Below, in pieces: positions 25,433-34,858 of a stretch of 44,993 bases of DNA. Under the pieces are notes generated by a model. It saw only the letters and a program-made list of their open reading frames with translations. It did no database searches and was not told the origin of the DNA. The position numbers were made by a program, and so were the translations under genes. Location: positions 1 through 44,993 of the forward strand of contig JADFHF010000029.1 in assembly GCA_022567305.1 (NCBI GenBank), read 5' to 3'. Source of the DNA: Bacteroidota bacterium (GTDB taxonomy: Bacteria; Bacteroidota; Rhodothermia; Rhodothermales; UBA10348). Position 1 is the stretch's first letter; every line of letters begins with the position of its first letter.

Positions 25433-26968
25433 TTACCGGCTTCTTAGTTCGATTTTGTGTCGAATCTCCTCGATCAGTTCCCTGAATTTGGGTTCCGTAT
25501 CGATCTGATTCTCGACACTCTGATTGGCATGAATCACTGTGGAGTGATCGCGGCCTCCAAAATGGAGTCCGATCGTCTTGAGCGAGTGTTGAGTAAACTG
25601 TTTGCAAAAATACATGGCAATCTGACGGGCCTGTACGATTTCGCGCTTTCTGGTCTTGGCGCGAACCAGGTCTTCCTCAATCGAAAAATACTCGCACACG
25701 AGTCGCTGAATTTCCTCGATCGTCAGCGTTACGCGTGTGTCCTTGATCAGGTCTCGCAGCACTTCCTTGGCCAAAGGAAGATCGACCTCTCGCTTGTGGA
25801 GGGTTCCGTAGGCCAGGAGTCGGATAAGAGCCCCTTCAAGTTCTCGAATGTTTGACTTGATGTTGTGGGCAACGAATTCGAGAATTTCGTGATCAATCCG
25901 GATGCCATCCTCAACAGCCTTTCGCTGCAGAATGGCTATGCGAGTTTCCAGATCAGGAATCTGTAAATCAGCGGAAAGACCCCATTGAAATCGCGAGAGA
26001 AGTCTCTCCTCAATTCCTTGAATGTCTCGTGGTGGACGATCCGCTGAAAGCACGATCTGCTTTCCACTTTGATGCAGCGCATTAAAAATGTGAAAGAACT
26101 CTTCTTGCGTCTTCTCTTTTCCTCCGAAAAACTGAACGTCGTCGATGATCAGTAAATCGATCTGTCTATAAAACAAAGAGAAATCACTCACGCGATTATG
26201 CTGGATGGCTTGAACAAAATCCGTCGTGAATCGCTCGCTGGACACGTACAGAACCGTATCGTTCAACTTGTTAGCACCCACATAATTTCCGATGGCCTGA
26301 ATCAGGTGAGTTTTTCCCAGACCAACGCCACCGTAAAGCAGAAACGGGTTGAAGCTCGTACCCCCGGGTTGTTGCGCGATGGCTAGAGATGCGCTTCGGG
26401 CCAAGCGGTTGCAGTCGCCCTCGATGAACCGATCAAAGGTGTAGCTGGGGTTAAGGCGGCTATCTACCTGGATCTTCTGAATTCCCGGGATGACAAACGG
26501 GTTACTAATTGCAGCGGTCGTACCCGAACCGTTTCCAAATGAAATGGGTTCTCCGATCGTGCTTGTCCCGGCGAAGACGTTCTGATCGCCCTGGTCCGCA
26601 AGATTAGGAATCGCGGCCGATCGAGGCGGCTGGGGTTCGTTGGCTGGTTGCCTGGCCGGCAATTGCATCGATGATCCATCAACACCTCGATCTGCATCGT
26701 CCTTCTCGATGACGATATCGTAAAAGAGTCGACCGCTGGGACCAAGTACCTTGGTGATCGTTTTTCGAATCAGTGAGAAATAATGCTCCTCCAACCATTC
26801 GAAATAAAAGCGACTCGGAAGTTGGACCGTGAGGCGCAATAGATCTCCGTCCTTTTCCAAACTGATCGCCTTCAGCGGAGCAAACCAGGTTTTGAAACTC
26901 TGTCGACTAATATTGTCTCGAATTACGTCGAGACACTCATCCCAAACGTGTTGCGGAGCTCTCTCCAT
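25433..26968 (-). CDS. dnaA: Chromosomal replication initiator DnaA
   Basis: The 511-residue initiator has domain I (1-85, VWDECLDVIRDNISRQSFKT and WFAPLKAI), a Pro/Gln-rich domain II (about 90-165), the AAA+ domain III with Walker A GGVGLGKT (213-220) and Walker B LLIIDDVQFF (272-281), and domain IV with the DnaA-box-binding signature GLHFGGRDHSTVIHA (467-481). Length is normal for a protein with a longish domain II. It melts oriC and loads DnaB with partners. The 790-bp gap upstream is AT-rich and is my candidate origin. Confidence 0.98.
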   Translation of the reverse strand: MERAPQHVWDECLDVIRDNISRQSFKTWFAPLKAISLEKDGDLLRLTVQLPSRFYFEWLEEHYFSLIRKTITKVLGPSGRLFYDIVIEKDDADRGVDGSSMQLPARQPANEPQPPRSAAIPNLADQGDQNVFAGTSTIGEPISFGNGSGTTAAISNPFVIPGIQKIQVDSRLNPSYTFDRFIEGDCNRLARSASLAIAQQPGGTSFNPFLLYGGVGLGKTHLIQAIGNYVGANKLNDTVLYVSSERFTTDFVQAIQHNRVSDFSLFYRQIDLLIIDDVQFFGGKEKTQEEFFHIFNALHQSGKQIVLSADRPPRDIQGIEERLLSRFQWGLSADLQIPDLETRIAILQRKAVEDGIRIDHEILEFVAHNIKSNIRELEGALIRLLAYGTLHKREVDLPLAKEVLRDLIKDTRVTLTIEEIQRLVCEYFSIEEDLVRAKTRKREIVQARQIAMYFCKQFTQHSLKTIGLHFGGRDHSTVIHANQSVENQIDTEPKFRELIEEIRHKIELRSR

Positions 26969-27566
26969 GAGGGTACTAGAAGTATGCCGTGGGTCACGAC
27001 AGCGCTGATTAAACTGTTTCTAAAATTAAATAAAGCCTATCCAAGCCTACATGCCGGGAGAGTTACCTCTCACTTGGTGTAACCCGGCCCTGGGTTATTC
27101 ACCAGTTCTCAACAAACGCAATGCCGGACACAAATGCACGCTAATTTTCCTGAGAAAGACAAAAAAATGAATTAAACAATCTATTCACTTTGAGTAATTG
27201 TTCGTAAGGCTATGATTACAATTAACATAGGGGGGTCGTTACGAATAAATTTAACAGTGGCTCACTTATTAAGTCCGGAGCACATCAGATCATGGCTTAT
27301 ACTGAACCCTAATATGGCGAACCGCCAACAACTTGTCCACACGCCAGAAACATATTTTAACTGTGGTTCAAATATGAATCTCCATGTCTCCGGATCAAGG
27401 CGTACAACGGGAGAAACCGACGCGCATGTCTGAACTGAAAACAATAAGAGCCATGAGCTCGTCTCTAGACCGTTCAGAAAATCAGGGATTCGTTGTCGCC
27501 AGCGATGTCAACTGAGGATCTCTTCGATAGTAACGACTGGTCCAAATAAGTTCAAGCGATTCCGAA
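26969..27566. other. oriC: Candidate replication origin (oriC) region upstream of dnaA
   Basis: This gene-free stretch separates dnaA (minus) from the plus-strand gene block. It holds two near-consensus DnaA boxes, TTATTCACC (27095-27103) and TTGTCCACA (27333-27341), each one mismatch from TTATNCACA, plus a weaker CTATTCACT (27181-27189). An AT-rich stretch at about 27155-27265, with A7 and several AATTAA words, could be the unwinding element. The coding strand switches here: nearly all housekeeping genes left are minus, all right are plus. That is the pattern expected at a bidirectional origin. Box density is low, so the call rests mostly on context. Confidence 0.6.
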
Positions 27567-27685
27567 TTGATTTCTTGCGACAAAGTGGTCTATAACGGTT
27601 CAGGTGGCGCGGCGGTGATGCGGATCGAGCCATCTTTAACATGTCGTCTTCACACGCTTTTCGGAATGGTATACGGGGTGATTGC

Positions 27686-27716
27686 TTTGCTAAGCAAATA
27701 TGGGTTGCCGTATATT
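27686..27716 (+). promoter_or_regulatory. Candidate promoter with palindrome before the DUF177-rpmF-plsX-fab genes
   Basis: TTGCTA (27687-27692), an 18-base spacer and TATATT (27711-27716) form a plausible promoter about 45 bp before the DUF177 ATG. The first box lies inside an odd-centred palindrome TTTGCTAAGCAAA (27686-27698), which could be an operator for the lipid-synthesis genes. The match may be chance. Confidence 0.35.
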
Positions 27717-27761
27717 AACTGCTCTGTAAAATTGATGAGTTGTGTCGGCGCAGAGGGAGTT

Positions 27762-28244
27762 ATGTTGCGCATTGATTTACGTTCTTTAGAAGCTGGATAT
27801 CACGAGATAAGTCTTGCGCCCGGTCCAGCAGAGGTGGGGCTCGAACCGGATGCGTTCCGGATTATTCTGGTTGAGGTTGGACTCGATTACGACGGCAAAA
27901 AAGCTTTTGTCACGATCAAAGCCTCTGCGGTGGCATTATTGATCTGCGACCGAACGCTGGCACAATTTGAGCAGTCCATCAAGGGCGAGTATTCGTTGTT
28001 GTTCTCGCCGAATGAGGAGAAGAAAGCGGAAGATGAGATCCGATCGATCTCGTCAACCGATGAGGAGTTGGACATTACTGACATAGTGAGGGATACGCTT
28101 CTACTCGCCATTCCAGCGCGAAAAATTGCACCGGGAGCGGACGAGACTGAGATTCCAGTAGCTTTCGGGGCACCTGCGGATGCAGATTACGATCCGAGAT
28201 GGGAGGCGCTGAAAGCATTGAAAAATGAAACCAGTGGGGATTAG
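27762..28244 (+). CDS. yceD: DUF177 / YceD family protein
   Basis: With the start at ATG 27762, just after GAGGGAGT, the protein has 160 residues. A longer frame exists from 27567, but its extra 65 residues are unlike the family and read through the presumed promoter. The end DADYDPRWEALKALKNETSG matches the conserved DPRWxxLxxLK tail of YceD/DUF177, and the middle has TIKASAVALLICDRTLAQFE, where family members in plants and bacteria have a CDRTL-like motif. The family is tied to 23S rRNA accumulation and almost always precedes rpmF, as here (45-bp gap). Confidence 0.9.
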   Translation: MLRIDLRSLEAGYHEISLAPGPAEVGLEPDAFRIILVEVGLDYDGKKAFVTIKASAVALLICDRTLAQFEQSIKGEYSLLFSPNEEKKAEDEIRSISSTDEELDITDIVRDTLLLAIPARKIAPGADETEIPVAFGAPADADYDPRWEALKALKNETSGD

Positions 28245-28289
28245 AAGCGCTACCCAGAACAGAACGATTGTTCGCAAATAGGTCACGCC

Positions 28290-28481
28290 ATGGCAAATCC
28301 AAAGCGAAAACATTCTAAAGCGCGTAGCCGCTCACGCCGAGCGAATTACTATAGTCGACTTAGCGCTCCAACCACCATGGAGTGCCCCAATTGCGGTGAT
28401 ACGAAGCTTCTTCACCGCGCCTGCCCGAGCTGTGGCTACTACCGCGGACGGCAGGTGATCGAGAGAAAGGAAGTGGGTTAG
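28290..28481 (+). CDS. rpmF: Ribosomal protein L32
   Basis: The 63-residue protein is typical L32: MANPKRKHSKARSRSRRANY (basic, enters the 23S rRNA), then a zinc ribbon MECPNCGDTKLLHRACPSCGYY. All four Cys (C32/C35-type pair and C45/C48-type pair) are kept, so this is the zinc-binding (C+) form. It lies between DUF177 and plsX, the standard yceD-rpmF-plsX-fab order. Confidence 0.97.
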   Translation: MANPKRKHSKARSRSRRANYYSRLSAPTTMECPNCGDTKLLHRACPSCGYYRGRQVIERKEVG

Positions 28482-28498
28482 GCAGCCGCTGCACCACT

Positions 28499-28519
28499 CG
28501 GTCCACTTCGGTGGTTCCG
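28499..28519 (+). other. Tetraloop hairpin between rpmF and plsX
   Basis: CCAC-TTCG-GTGG (28503-28514) with an outer CGG/CCG extension. UUCG loops are very stable in RNA. No T-run follows, so it is more likely an RNA-stability or processing element than a terminator. Confidence 0.45.
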
Positions 28520-28664
28520 CTAACGCTCGGCGAGTCGCTTGGAATGTGGCCTGATCTCGGTTCTAATCACGCCTCTTTGTAACTTAGGCGCCGCCAAGTC
28601 AAGGCTGGTCCATTCCACGATTTTAGGACTGCGCCTGGCTTCCTCTCATTTCACTCGAAAATTT

Positions 28665-29666
28665 ATGCCGATCCGAGTCGCTGTTGACGCAATGGGTGGT
28701 GATCACGCGCCCGAGGTGGTGGTCAAAGGAGCCATTTCTGCCGTTGCGAAATCCAGCGACGTCGAGGTCGTATTGTTCGGGCCGCAAACCACTATCGCGC
28801 CGTTATTGGACAAATGGTCGGAAGGTGAGACACGGAAGCCCACGATAGTCGATTCACCGGATGTGATCGGCATGGCTGATCCACCAGCCGTGGCCTTGAA
28901 AACCAAAAAGGAATCATCTATTCATAAAGGCCTCATTGCCTGCAAGTCGGGTGATGCTGATGCGTTTATATCGGCCGGAAATACGGGGGCCGCTATGGCA
29001 GCCGCACTTTTTTTGTTGGGGAGACAGTCTGGTGTCAAGCGACCTACCTTGGTCGGTTATTTTCCAACCTTGCGCGGGCACTGTATTCTTCTGGACGCTG
29101 GCGCAAATGTCGATTGTAAACCCAGCCACCTGGTTCAGTTTGCGCAGATGGGGAGTATCTATGCCGCGCGCGCCATGCATCGAGAGAACCCGACGGTAGC
29201 ACTGATGAACATTGGAGAAGAACCCGGGAAAGGCAATGCGCAGGCAAAAGCCGCATACAAACTTCTCTGTAAAGCCCCATACATCAACTTCGTTGGCAAT
29301 ATTGAGGGTCGAGATATGCTCACCCATGCAGCGGATGTTGTCGTTGCAGATGGGTACGTTGGGAATGTCCTGCTCAAATTTGGTGAGAGCGTTGCCAGTG
29401 TAATTCCGAAGATGGTTGGGGCAGAAATGATGAGCCTGAAAATGTCCCAGGAGGAACAAGCCATTGTGATTAGGGCACTCCGAGGAGTAAGGTCACGATT
29501 CGACTACCAGGAGTATGGTGGGGCCCCGCTCCTGGGTGTGGACGGAACGGTGATTATCGGTCACGGCGGGTCGAACGAACAGGCCGTAGAGAACATGATA
29601 TTTAATGCAGTAGAAATGGTCAGAGAAGATGTCTCGGGCTCAATCTCTGCAGCTCTCTCGGGATAA
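28665..29666 (+). CDS. plsX: Phosphate acyltransferase PlsX
   Basis: The 333-residue enzyme makes acyl-phosphate from acyl-ACP, the first step of phospholipid synthesis in most bacteria. I chose ATG 28665 because MPIRVAVDAMGGDHAPEVVV is the family N-terminus; an in-frame upstream TTG/ATG frame adds 42 non-conserved residues. Other motifs are SAGNTGAAMAAALFLLGRQ, LLDAGANVDCKPSHLVQFAQ, GNIEGRDM and VVVADGYVGNVLLKFGES. The length is typical. It is the first gene of the plsX-fabH-fabD-fabG run. Confidence 0.96.
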   Translation: MPIRVAVDAMGGDHAPEVVVKGAISAVAKSSDVEVVLFGPQTTIAPLLDKWSEGETRKPTIVDSPDVIGMADPPAVALKTKKESSIHKGLIACKSGDADAFISAGNTGAAMAAALFLLGRQSGVKRPTLVGYFPTLRGHCILLDAGANVDCKPSHLVQFAQMGSIYAARAMHRENPTVALMNIGEEPGKGNAQAKAAYKLLCKAPYINFVGNIEGRDMLTHAADVVVADGYVGNVLLKFGESVASVIPKMVGAEMMSLKMSQEEQAIVIRALRGVRSRFDYQEYGGAPLLGVDGTVIIGHGGSNEQAVENMIFNAVEMVREDVSGSISAALSG

Positions 29667-29696
29667 TTCACCCACAATCTCACGCTCACGTCAACC

Positions 29697-30704
29697 ATGA
29701 TAAATGCCGCCATTACGGCCGTAGGTCATTACTTGCCTGAAGGTCGCCTGACAAATGCCGACCTGGAAAAAATGGTTGATACAAGCGACGAGTGGATCCG
29801 TACGCGTACGGGAATTGAGGAACGACGGATTCTAAAGGACCCCGACAAGGCTACGTCTTACATGGCAATCGAAGCCTCAAAAATGATTCTGGAGCGAAGA
29901 AACATCGACCCGGATGAAATTGATACGATTATCGTCGGCACTGTAACGCCGGACATGCTCTTTCCATCCACGGCATGTCTTGTGCAGTTCGGGCTCGGAG
30001 CGTCGAATGCATGGGGCTTCGACGTGTCGGCGGCTTGCAGCGGCTTCTTGTTCGCGCTTTCGTCCGGAGTAAGCTTTATTGAGAGCGGGCACAGTAAAAA
30101 GGTGCTGGTCATCGGAGCCGATAAGATGAGTTCAATTGTTGACTATACAGACAGGACGAGTTGCATCATCTTTGGCGATGGTGCGGGCGCCGTGCTGCTC
30201 GAGCCAACGGAGGACGGACATGGGGTCCTGGATTCAGTCGAATACACGGACGGATCGAATTGGCGAATCTTGTGCATGCATGGAGGAGGGAGCCTCCATC
30301 CGGCTACGCGTGAGACCGTCGACCAAAGGATGCACTTCCTCACTCAGGATGGACAGCACGTTTTTCGCTATGCGGTTCAGGGTATGGCCGACGTCTCGCG
30401 AGAGATTATGAAACGAAACAACCTGACCGGCGATGACATTCGTTATCTCGTACCGCATCAGGCGAACCAGCGAATTATCGATGCCACAGCACGAAGAATC
30501 GGTATTACGATGGAGAAAGTGATGATCAACATCAGGAATTACGGCAACACGACTGCGGCCACCATACCGCTTTGCCTGGCTGACTGGGAGTCGGAGCTAA
30601 GGAGGGGCGATAATCTGATACTGGCAGCGTTTGGCGGCGGGTTTACGTGGGGGTCATCCTACGTGAAATGGGCCTATGACGGATCGCCGGATTCCGAATC
30701 GTAA
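29697..30704 (+). CDS. fabH: Beta-ketoacyl-ACP synthase III
   Basis: The 335-residue enzyme condenses acetyl-CoA (or a branched starter) with malonyl-ACP to start fatty-acid chains. The catalytic triad is visible: Cys114 in SAACSGF, His254 in PHQANQRI and Asn284 in [28 protein letters not shown] and [11 protein letters not shown] are family features. It starts 30 bp after plsX. A FabH early in the operon fits control of lipid synthesis at initiation. Confidence 0.97.
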   Translation: MINAAITAVGHYLPEGRLTNADLEKMVDTSDEWIRTRTGIEERRILKDPDKATSYMAIEASKMILERRNIDPDEIDTIIVGTVTPDMLFPSTACLVQFGLGASNAWGFDVSAACSGFLFALSSGVSFIESGHSKKVLVIGADKMSSIVDYTDRTSCIIFGDGAGAVLLEPTEDGHGVLDSVEYTDGSNWRILCMHGGGSLHPATRETVDQRMHFLTQDGQHVFRYAVQGMADVSREIMKRNNLTGDDIRYLVPHQANQRIIDATARRIGITMEKVMINIRNYGNTTAATIPLCLADWESELRRGDNLILAAFGGGFTWGSSYVKWAYDGSPDSES

Positions 30705-30737
30705 TTTTCATCTGAACGAATAATAATATTTTTCGAC

Positions 30738-31706
30738 GTGACCAAAACAGCCTTCATCTTTCCGGGTCAAGGATCTCAATTTATAGGGATGGGTCTCGAA
30801 CTATACGATGCATTCCCGGAGGCCCGAGAGGTGTTTGATCGGGCGGACGCATTACTCGGCTTCTCGCTGACAGAAATCATGTTTGGTTCGGGCGGAGAGA
30901 TATACGAAGAGATTGAGACTCTCAAGAAGACCGAATTCACGCAGCCGGCCCTGTTTACGCACTCTGCGGCCGCTATGCGCGTACTTGAATCGTCGGACGA
31001 TCGGCCGGATATGACGGCTGGACACAGTCTTGGAGAGTACAGTGCGCTGGTCGCAGCCGGAGCCATCGACTTTGAAGAGGGTCTCAGGATTGTGCGGCAA
31101 CGAGGCCTTCTGATGGGTAAAGCCGGGAGCCGGCGCGCTGGAACGATGGCAGCCGTTCTGGGACTGGATGATTCGGTCGTCGACCACGTATGCAACCGAG
31201 CCACATCGTCAGACCAAGTGGTTGTCGTAGCAAACTATAATTCAGTCGGTCAAGTTGTGATATCCGGCGATGTTGAGGCGGTCGAGCGAGCGACCATACT
31301 GGCCAAAGAGGCCGGAGCACGAAAGGCGGTCATTCTTCCCGTGAGTGGCGCGTTTCACTCTCCACTCATGGAACATGCGCGGGAAGGGCTCGAAGAAGTA
31401 CTTATGGGACTCGAAATACAGCCACCCACTTGTCCCGTCTATTTAAACGTAACGGCGCAGCCGGCTACGGAAGCGGAGGAGATTCGCACCCGTCTGATCG
31501 AACAACTCACTGCCCCGGTCCGATGGTCGCATACGCTCACAGCCATGGAAGAGGCCGGAGCAGGTCGTTTTCTTGAAGTGGGTACGGGCAGGGTTTTGAC
31601 TGGATTGGTCCGACGAACTCTTGGCAGGGAGACCGAAACAGCACACGCAGGTACGAGCGCCGATATGCAGAAAATACTCGAAGCAGCATCAATATCTGAA
31701 AGCTAA
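30738..31706 (+). CDS. fabD: Malonyl-CoA:ACP transacylase
   Basis: The 322-residue enzyme moves malonyl from CoA to acyl carrier protein. The start is GTG. Motifs: IFPGQGSQFIGMG at the N-terminus, the nucleophile Ser97 in GHSLGEYSALVAAGAI, and the catalytic His207 in SGAFHSPLM. It begins 33 bp after fabH and ends directly before fabG: the TAA at 31704-31706 is followed at once by the fabG ATG. Confidence 0.96.
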   Translation: MTKTAFIFPGQGSQFIGMGLELYDAFPEAREVFDRADALLGFSLTEIMFGSGGEIYEEIETLKKTEFTQPALFTHSAAAMRVLESSDDRPDMTAGHSLGEYSALVAAGAIDFEEGLRIVRQRGLLMGKAGSRRAGTMAAVLGLDDSVVDHVCNRATSSDQVVVVANYNSVGQVVISGDVEAVERATILAKEAGARKAVILPVSGAFHSPLMEHAREGLEEVLMGLEIQPPTCPVYLNVTAQPATEAEEIRTRLIEQLTAPVRWSHTLTAMEEAGAGRFLEVGTGRVLTGLVRRTLGRETETAHAGTSADMQKILEAASISES

Positions 31707-32456
31707 ATGGATCTGTCGCTAGAAGGGAAAAATGTTTTAATAACGGGCGGCTCGCGCGGTATCGGAAAATCGATTGTAAAAGCTTTTGCTGCCGAAGGTG
31801 CACGCGTAGCGTTCACGTATCGCTCGTCCACCGAGCTGGCGACTGCACTCACTGAATCGATTAAGAAGCAAGGGGCAGAGGCTATGTGTATCCAGGGCGA
31901 CGCAGCCGACGCCGAGGTAGCGGAGGCGTCCGTCAGCCAAGTACTCTCCGAATGGGAAACATTAGACATTCTGGTCAACAATGCCGGTATTACCCGAGAC
32001 AATCTGATGCTGAGATCGACTGAGGAAGACTGGAACGCCGTTCTGGATACCAATCTGAAGTCGGTCTATAACTACTGCAAGGCGGTATACAGACCCATGA
32101 TGAAGCAACGGGCTGGCCGAATCATCAGTATGTCGTCCGTAGTGGGCGTGATGGGCAATCCGGGTCAGACCAACTATGCGGCATCAAAGGCGGGGATCAT
32201 CGGATTGTCTAAAAGCCTGGCAAAAGAACTCGGTCGGCGAGGAATCACCGTCAATGTGGTGGCACCTGGTTTCGTAAGTACGGAGATGACGAAGGCTATT
32301 TCGAAAGAAGCTCAGGAAGCGATGTTAGCTGCCGTTCCACTTGGCAAGGCGGCGACGCCAGATGATGTTGCGAACGCGGTTTTATTCCTGGCTTCAGACC
32401 GTGCGGCGTACATTACCGGTCATGTTCTGCATATAGACGGAGGACTTTCCATGTAG
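31707..32456 (+). CDS. fabG: 3-oxoacyl-ACP reductase
   Basis: The 249-residue SDR enzyme reduces 3-ketoacyl-ACP with NADPH. The cofactor loop is TGGSRGIG (13-20), NNAGITRDNLM (91-101) is the SDR NNAG motif, and the catalytic set is Ser144 in SSVVGVMGN, Tyr157 and Lys161 in YAASKAG. The C-terminal ITGHVLHIDGGLSM is typical. There is no gap after fabD. The usual next gene, acpP, is not here; the next gene is a helicase after 84 bp. Confidence 0.97.
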   Translation: MDLSLEGKNVLITGGSRGIGKSIVKAFAAEGARVAFTYRSSTELATALTESIKKQGAEAMCIQGDAADAEVAEASVSQVLSEWETLDILVNNAGITRDNLMLRSTEEDWNAVLDTNLKSVYNYCKAVYRPMMKQRAGRIISMSSVVGVMGNPGQTNYAASKAGIIGLSKSLAKELGRRGITVNVVAPGFVSTEMTKAISKEAQEAMLAAVPLGKAATPDDVANAVLFLASDRAAYITGHVLHIDGGLSM

Positions 32457-32540
32457 TGGCGAAGGGGTTCATTTTGAGAAAGCGCTTTTCTGAACGAGCG
32501 ACACTACCGGAACCCACGCACTTCTTTTTGAGAACAACGA

Positions 32541-34064
32541 ATGTCTTCAGAGCCGACCCGTAAGCCATATACCAACCTGATTGACCTGACGTCGAAAGCG
32601 CAGGCCGAAAGAAGGACCTCTAGGGTGCAGAGCTCTTTCACCGAACCGGATCCGCCCCTGTTACCTGCTGAGCTCGGTGACTTATCGCACGAAATTCAAA
32701 TGGCGATTCGAACGGCCGGCTGGACAGAACTCATGCCCGTTCAAGAGATGGCCATCCCGTACTTGCTGGATGGACAGGACCTGATCGTTCAATCGCAGAC
32801 GGGGTCCGGAAAGACGGGCGCTTTTCTCCTGCCACTGTTCGAACTGATCGACTCCTCCAGTCGATCCGTACAGGCGCTCGTATTGTCGCCAACGCGAGAA
32901 CTTGCCAGGCAGATTTTCGAAGAGTTTGGCCGAATCCGGGTCGATCACGACATGAAAGCAGCGTTGATTTATGGAGGCGTGCGATACGGTCCGCAGTTGA
33001 AAGCGTTACGCGACGGTGTTCAGCTTGTGGTAGGAACCCCGGGTCGCATCTTGGACCACCTTGAACAGGGCAATCTCAATCTCATGGACATCCGTATGCT
33101 CATCATTGACGAGGCAGACGAATTGCTGTCGATGGGATTTTATCCTGACATGAAGAAATTGCGGCAGTTTCTTTCGCGCGATCGCCAATCCTGTATGTTC
33201 AGTGCGACCATGCCATCTCGAGTTCGCAGTCTCGCAAACGAGTTTCTCAACCACCCGGGATTTCTTTCGCTGAGTGAGGGTAATGTGAGCGTTGAGGAAA
33301 TTGAACATCGATATTTCCGCGTCGATCCGATGCAAAAAGACCGAATTCTAGTGCGACTGATCGAGCTCGAGAATCCGGAAAGCGCCATCATTTTCGCCAA
33401 TACGAAAAGAGAGGTTGAGTATCTGGGCCAGTTTCTCCAGAACTACGGATATGACGCTGCCATCATCTCAGGAGACTTGACTCAGCGGGCCAGAGAAGAT
33501 GTCATGGCACGGATCCGCAAGGGATCGTTAAAATTCCTGGTCGCAACGGATGTGGCAGCACGAGGCATTGACATCACGGACTTGAGCCACGTCTTTATGT
33601 ATGATGTCCCCCAGCACAGAGAGTACTATGTTCATCGTTCCGGGCGAACGGCTCGGGCGGGGAAATCCGGAACTTCTCTGGTCCTCACTACCATCGAAGA
33701 TTATCGAGATCTGCTTGCCATCGGGCAGCTATATGGAATAACTATGACAGAATCAGAAGTACCAGCAGAAGAAGACGTTACCAAACGCGTAACTGAAAGG
33801 CTTACGGTTGTGTTGGAATCGACGCTTCGAAACAAGACGAACCTGGAGAGAGAACGATTAAAGCGATTTCTGCCTCTCGCGGAGGAATTGGCGGACGAAG
33901 AGCCCGCTTTGCTGGCGATGATGCTGGACGATTTGTATCATGCGCAATTGCATCAGAGTCAGGACGAACAGGGTGTGCCCAAAGCTAAACGTGGCGACCC
34001 GCAACGCAGACACGACTCCCCGTCGCGAAATAAGAAGAAAAGACCGCCTCGGCGTGAGCGATAG
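32541..34064 (+). CDS. DEAD-box RNA helicase
   Basis: The 507-residue protein has the full DEAD-box set: Q motif (WTELMPVQEMAIPYLLDGQD), motif I SQTGSGKT (Walker A), Ia PTRELARQIF, Ib TPGR, motif II DEAD (in IIDEADELLSMGFYPDM), III SAT, IV IIFANTKREVEYL, V ATDVAARGIDI and VI HRSGRTARAG. A C-terminal part of about 110 residues follows, ending in a Lys/Arg-rich tail (GDPQRRHDSPSRNKKKRPPR). This architecture fits a DeaD/CsdA- or RhlE-like RNA helicase acting in ribosome assembly or RNA turnover, possibly cold-related. The N-terminal tail of about 45 residues is Ser/Thr rich. Confidence 0.95.
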   Translation: MSSEPTRKPYTNLIDLTSKAQAERRTSRVQSSFTEPDPPLLPAELGDLSHEIQMAIRTAGWTELMPVQEMAIPYLLDGQDLIVQSQTGSGKTGAFLLPLFELIDSSSRSVQALVLSPTRELARQIFEEFGRIRVDHDMKAALIYGGVRYGPQLKALRDGVQLVVGTPGRILDHLEQGNLNLMDIRMLIIDEADELLSMGFYPDMKKLRQFLSRDRQSCMFSATMPSRVRSLANEFLNHPGFLSLSEGNVSVEEIEHRYFRVDPMQKDRILVRLIELENPESAIIFANTKREVEYLGQFLQNYGYDAAIISGDLTQRAREDVMARIRKGSLKFLVATDVAARGIDITDLSHVFMYDVPQHREYYVHRSGRTARAGKSGTSLVLTTIEDYRDLLAIGQLYGITMTESEVPAEEDVTKRVTERLTVVLESTLRNKTNLERERLKRFLPLAEELADEEPALLAMMLDDLYHAQLHQSQDEQGVPKAKRGDPQRRHDSPSRNKKKRPPRRER

Positions 34065-34207
34065 CCGACAGGCAGCCACCTGACGCGTGGAAATCTCGGA
34101 TCCGGAATTAAGTTGAGTTTTATTCTGCCGATACAGAGTGGGCGTGTTGATTCGGTTTAACGGCCGACCGAGACGTGTACATCCATCACCCTTCATTGGC
34201 GATCTCT

Positions 34208-34477
34208 ATGCGTATTGATGAACATATACTTGCCGGCTATCTCGCTGGTGAACTATCTGAAGAAGAACGAGCTGCTGTAACTCTAGAGCTCGTCCGCGAC
34301 GGCAGCCTTCGCGAATGGCTGAAATTAGCAACCGAAGCTCTGGCCGCTGCAGAAGACGAAAATTCTCAAGGCCCGAAAATGCGTCTTATCGAAACGAATG
34401 AACACGCGATGCCGAACAGGCTGAGCGGCGACCGGCATTCCGTTCCATCTTCCAGTAAGATTCGTAGAGCCATCTGA
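34208..34477 (+). CDS. Small acidic protein of unknown function
   Basis: With the start at ATG 34208 the product is 89 residues: MRIDEHILAGYLAGELSEEE then RAAVTLELVRDGSLREWLKL. The start resembles the N-terminal helix of anti-sigma/zinc-finger proteins (LxAYLxGELSxEExxxVExxL), but no Cys or His ligands are present. The rest is polar and probably disordered. It could be a regulator fragment or a real small protein. It follows the helicase by 143 bp, and a good terminator follows at 34570. Confidence 0.5.
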   Translation: MRIDEHILAGYLAGELSEEERAAVTLELVRDGSLREWLKLATEALAAAEDENSQGPKMRLIETNEHAMPNRLSGDRHSVPSSSKIRRAI

Positions 34478-34858
34478 CCCGGACGGAGTTCGAATCGAAA
34501 GATTCATACATTTAGAAGGGAAGGCTCCAAAAATAGACGCTGTGAATGTGAAGTCTTCCGACCCGCGAAAAGCGGCTCCCGTTTTAGACGAGAGCCGCTT
34601 ATTCTTATTATTCAACTCCGATCCAAACAAACCGAGCGGGCCCGTCTAGTTCTTTGCCCGCTTGAGTCGCTAAGCACATAATATTTCCGGCCACTGATCG
34701 TTATTTGGTGCGTGAAATTTTCTCCGATCCGGAACAAAATGACTCCAAAGACCAACTATGGCCCGCCAACTGTATCATAGCGGCGGTGCAACCATCGAGC
34801 AGCCCGCGTGTGGCACGTGAACCGGAAAGAAAGTGTTAACGGACGGGTTAATTCAGAC
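34478..34858. other. Gap of 381 bp before the ABC operon
   Basis: Holds the terminator at 34570-34608 and the presumed promoter of the gldA-like operon. A GTG-started upstream frame (34808) is not used. No other gene is seen. Confidence 0.5.
34570..34608 (+). terminator. Rho-independent terminator
   Basis: AAGCGGCTC (34570-34578) and GAGCCGCTT (34592-34600) form a 9-bp perfect stem with a 13-base loop, followed by ATTCTTATT. A-rich sequence on the other side may allow it to act in both directions. Confidence 0.7.

Noticed and set aside
27212-27444. Small frames on both strands in the candidate origin
   Set aside because: AT-rich, no motif, mutually overlapping; better explained as non-coding origin DNA.
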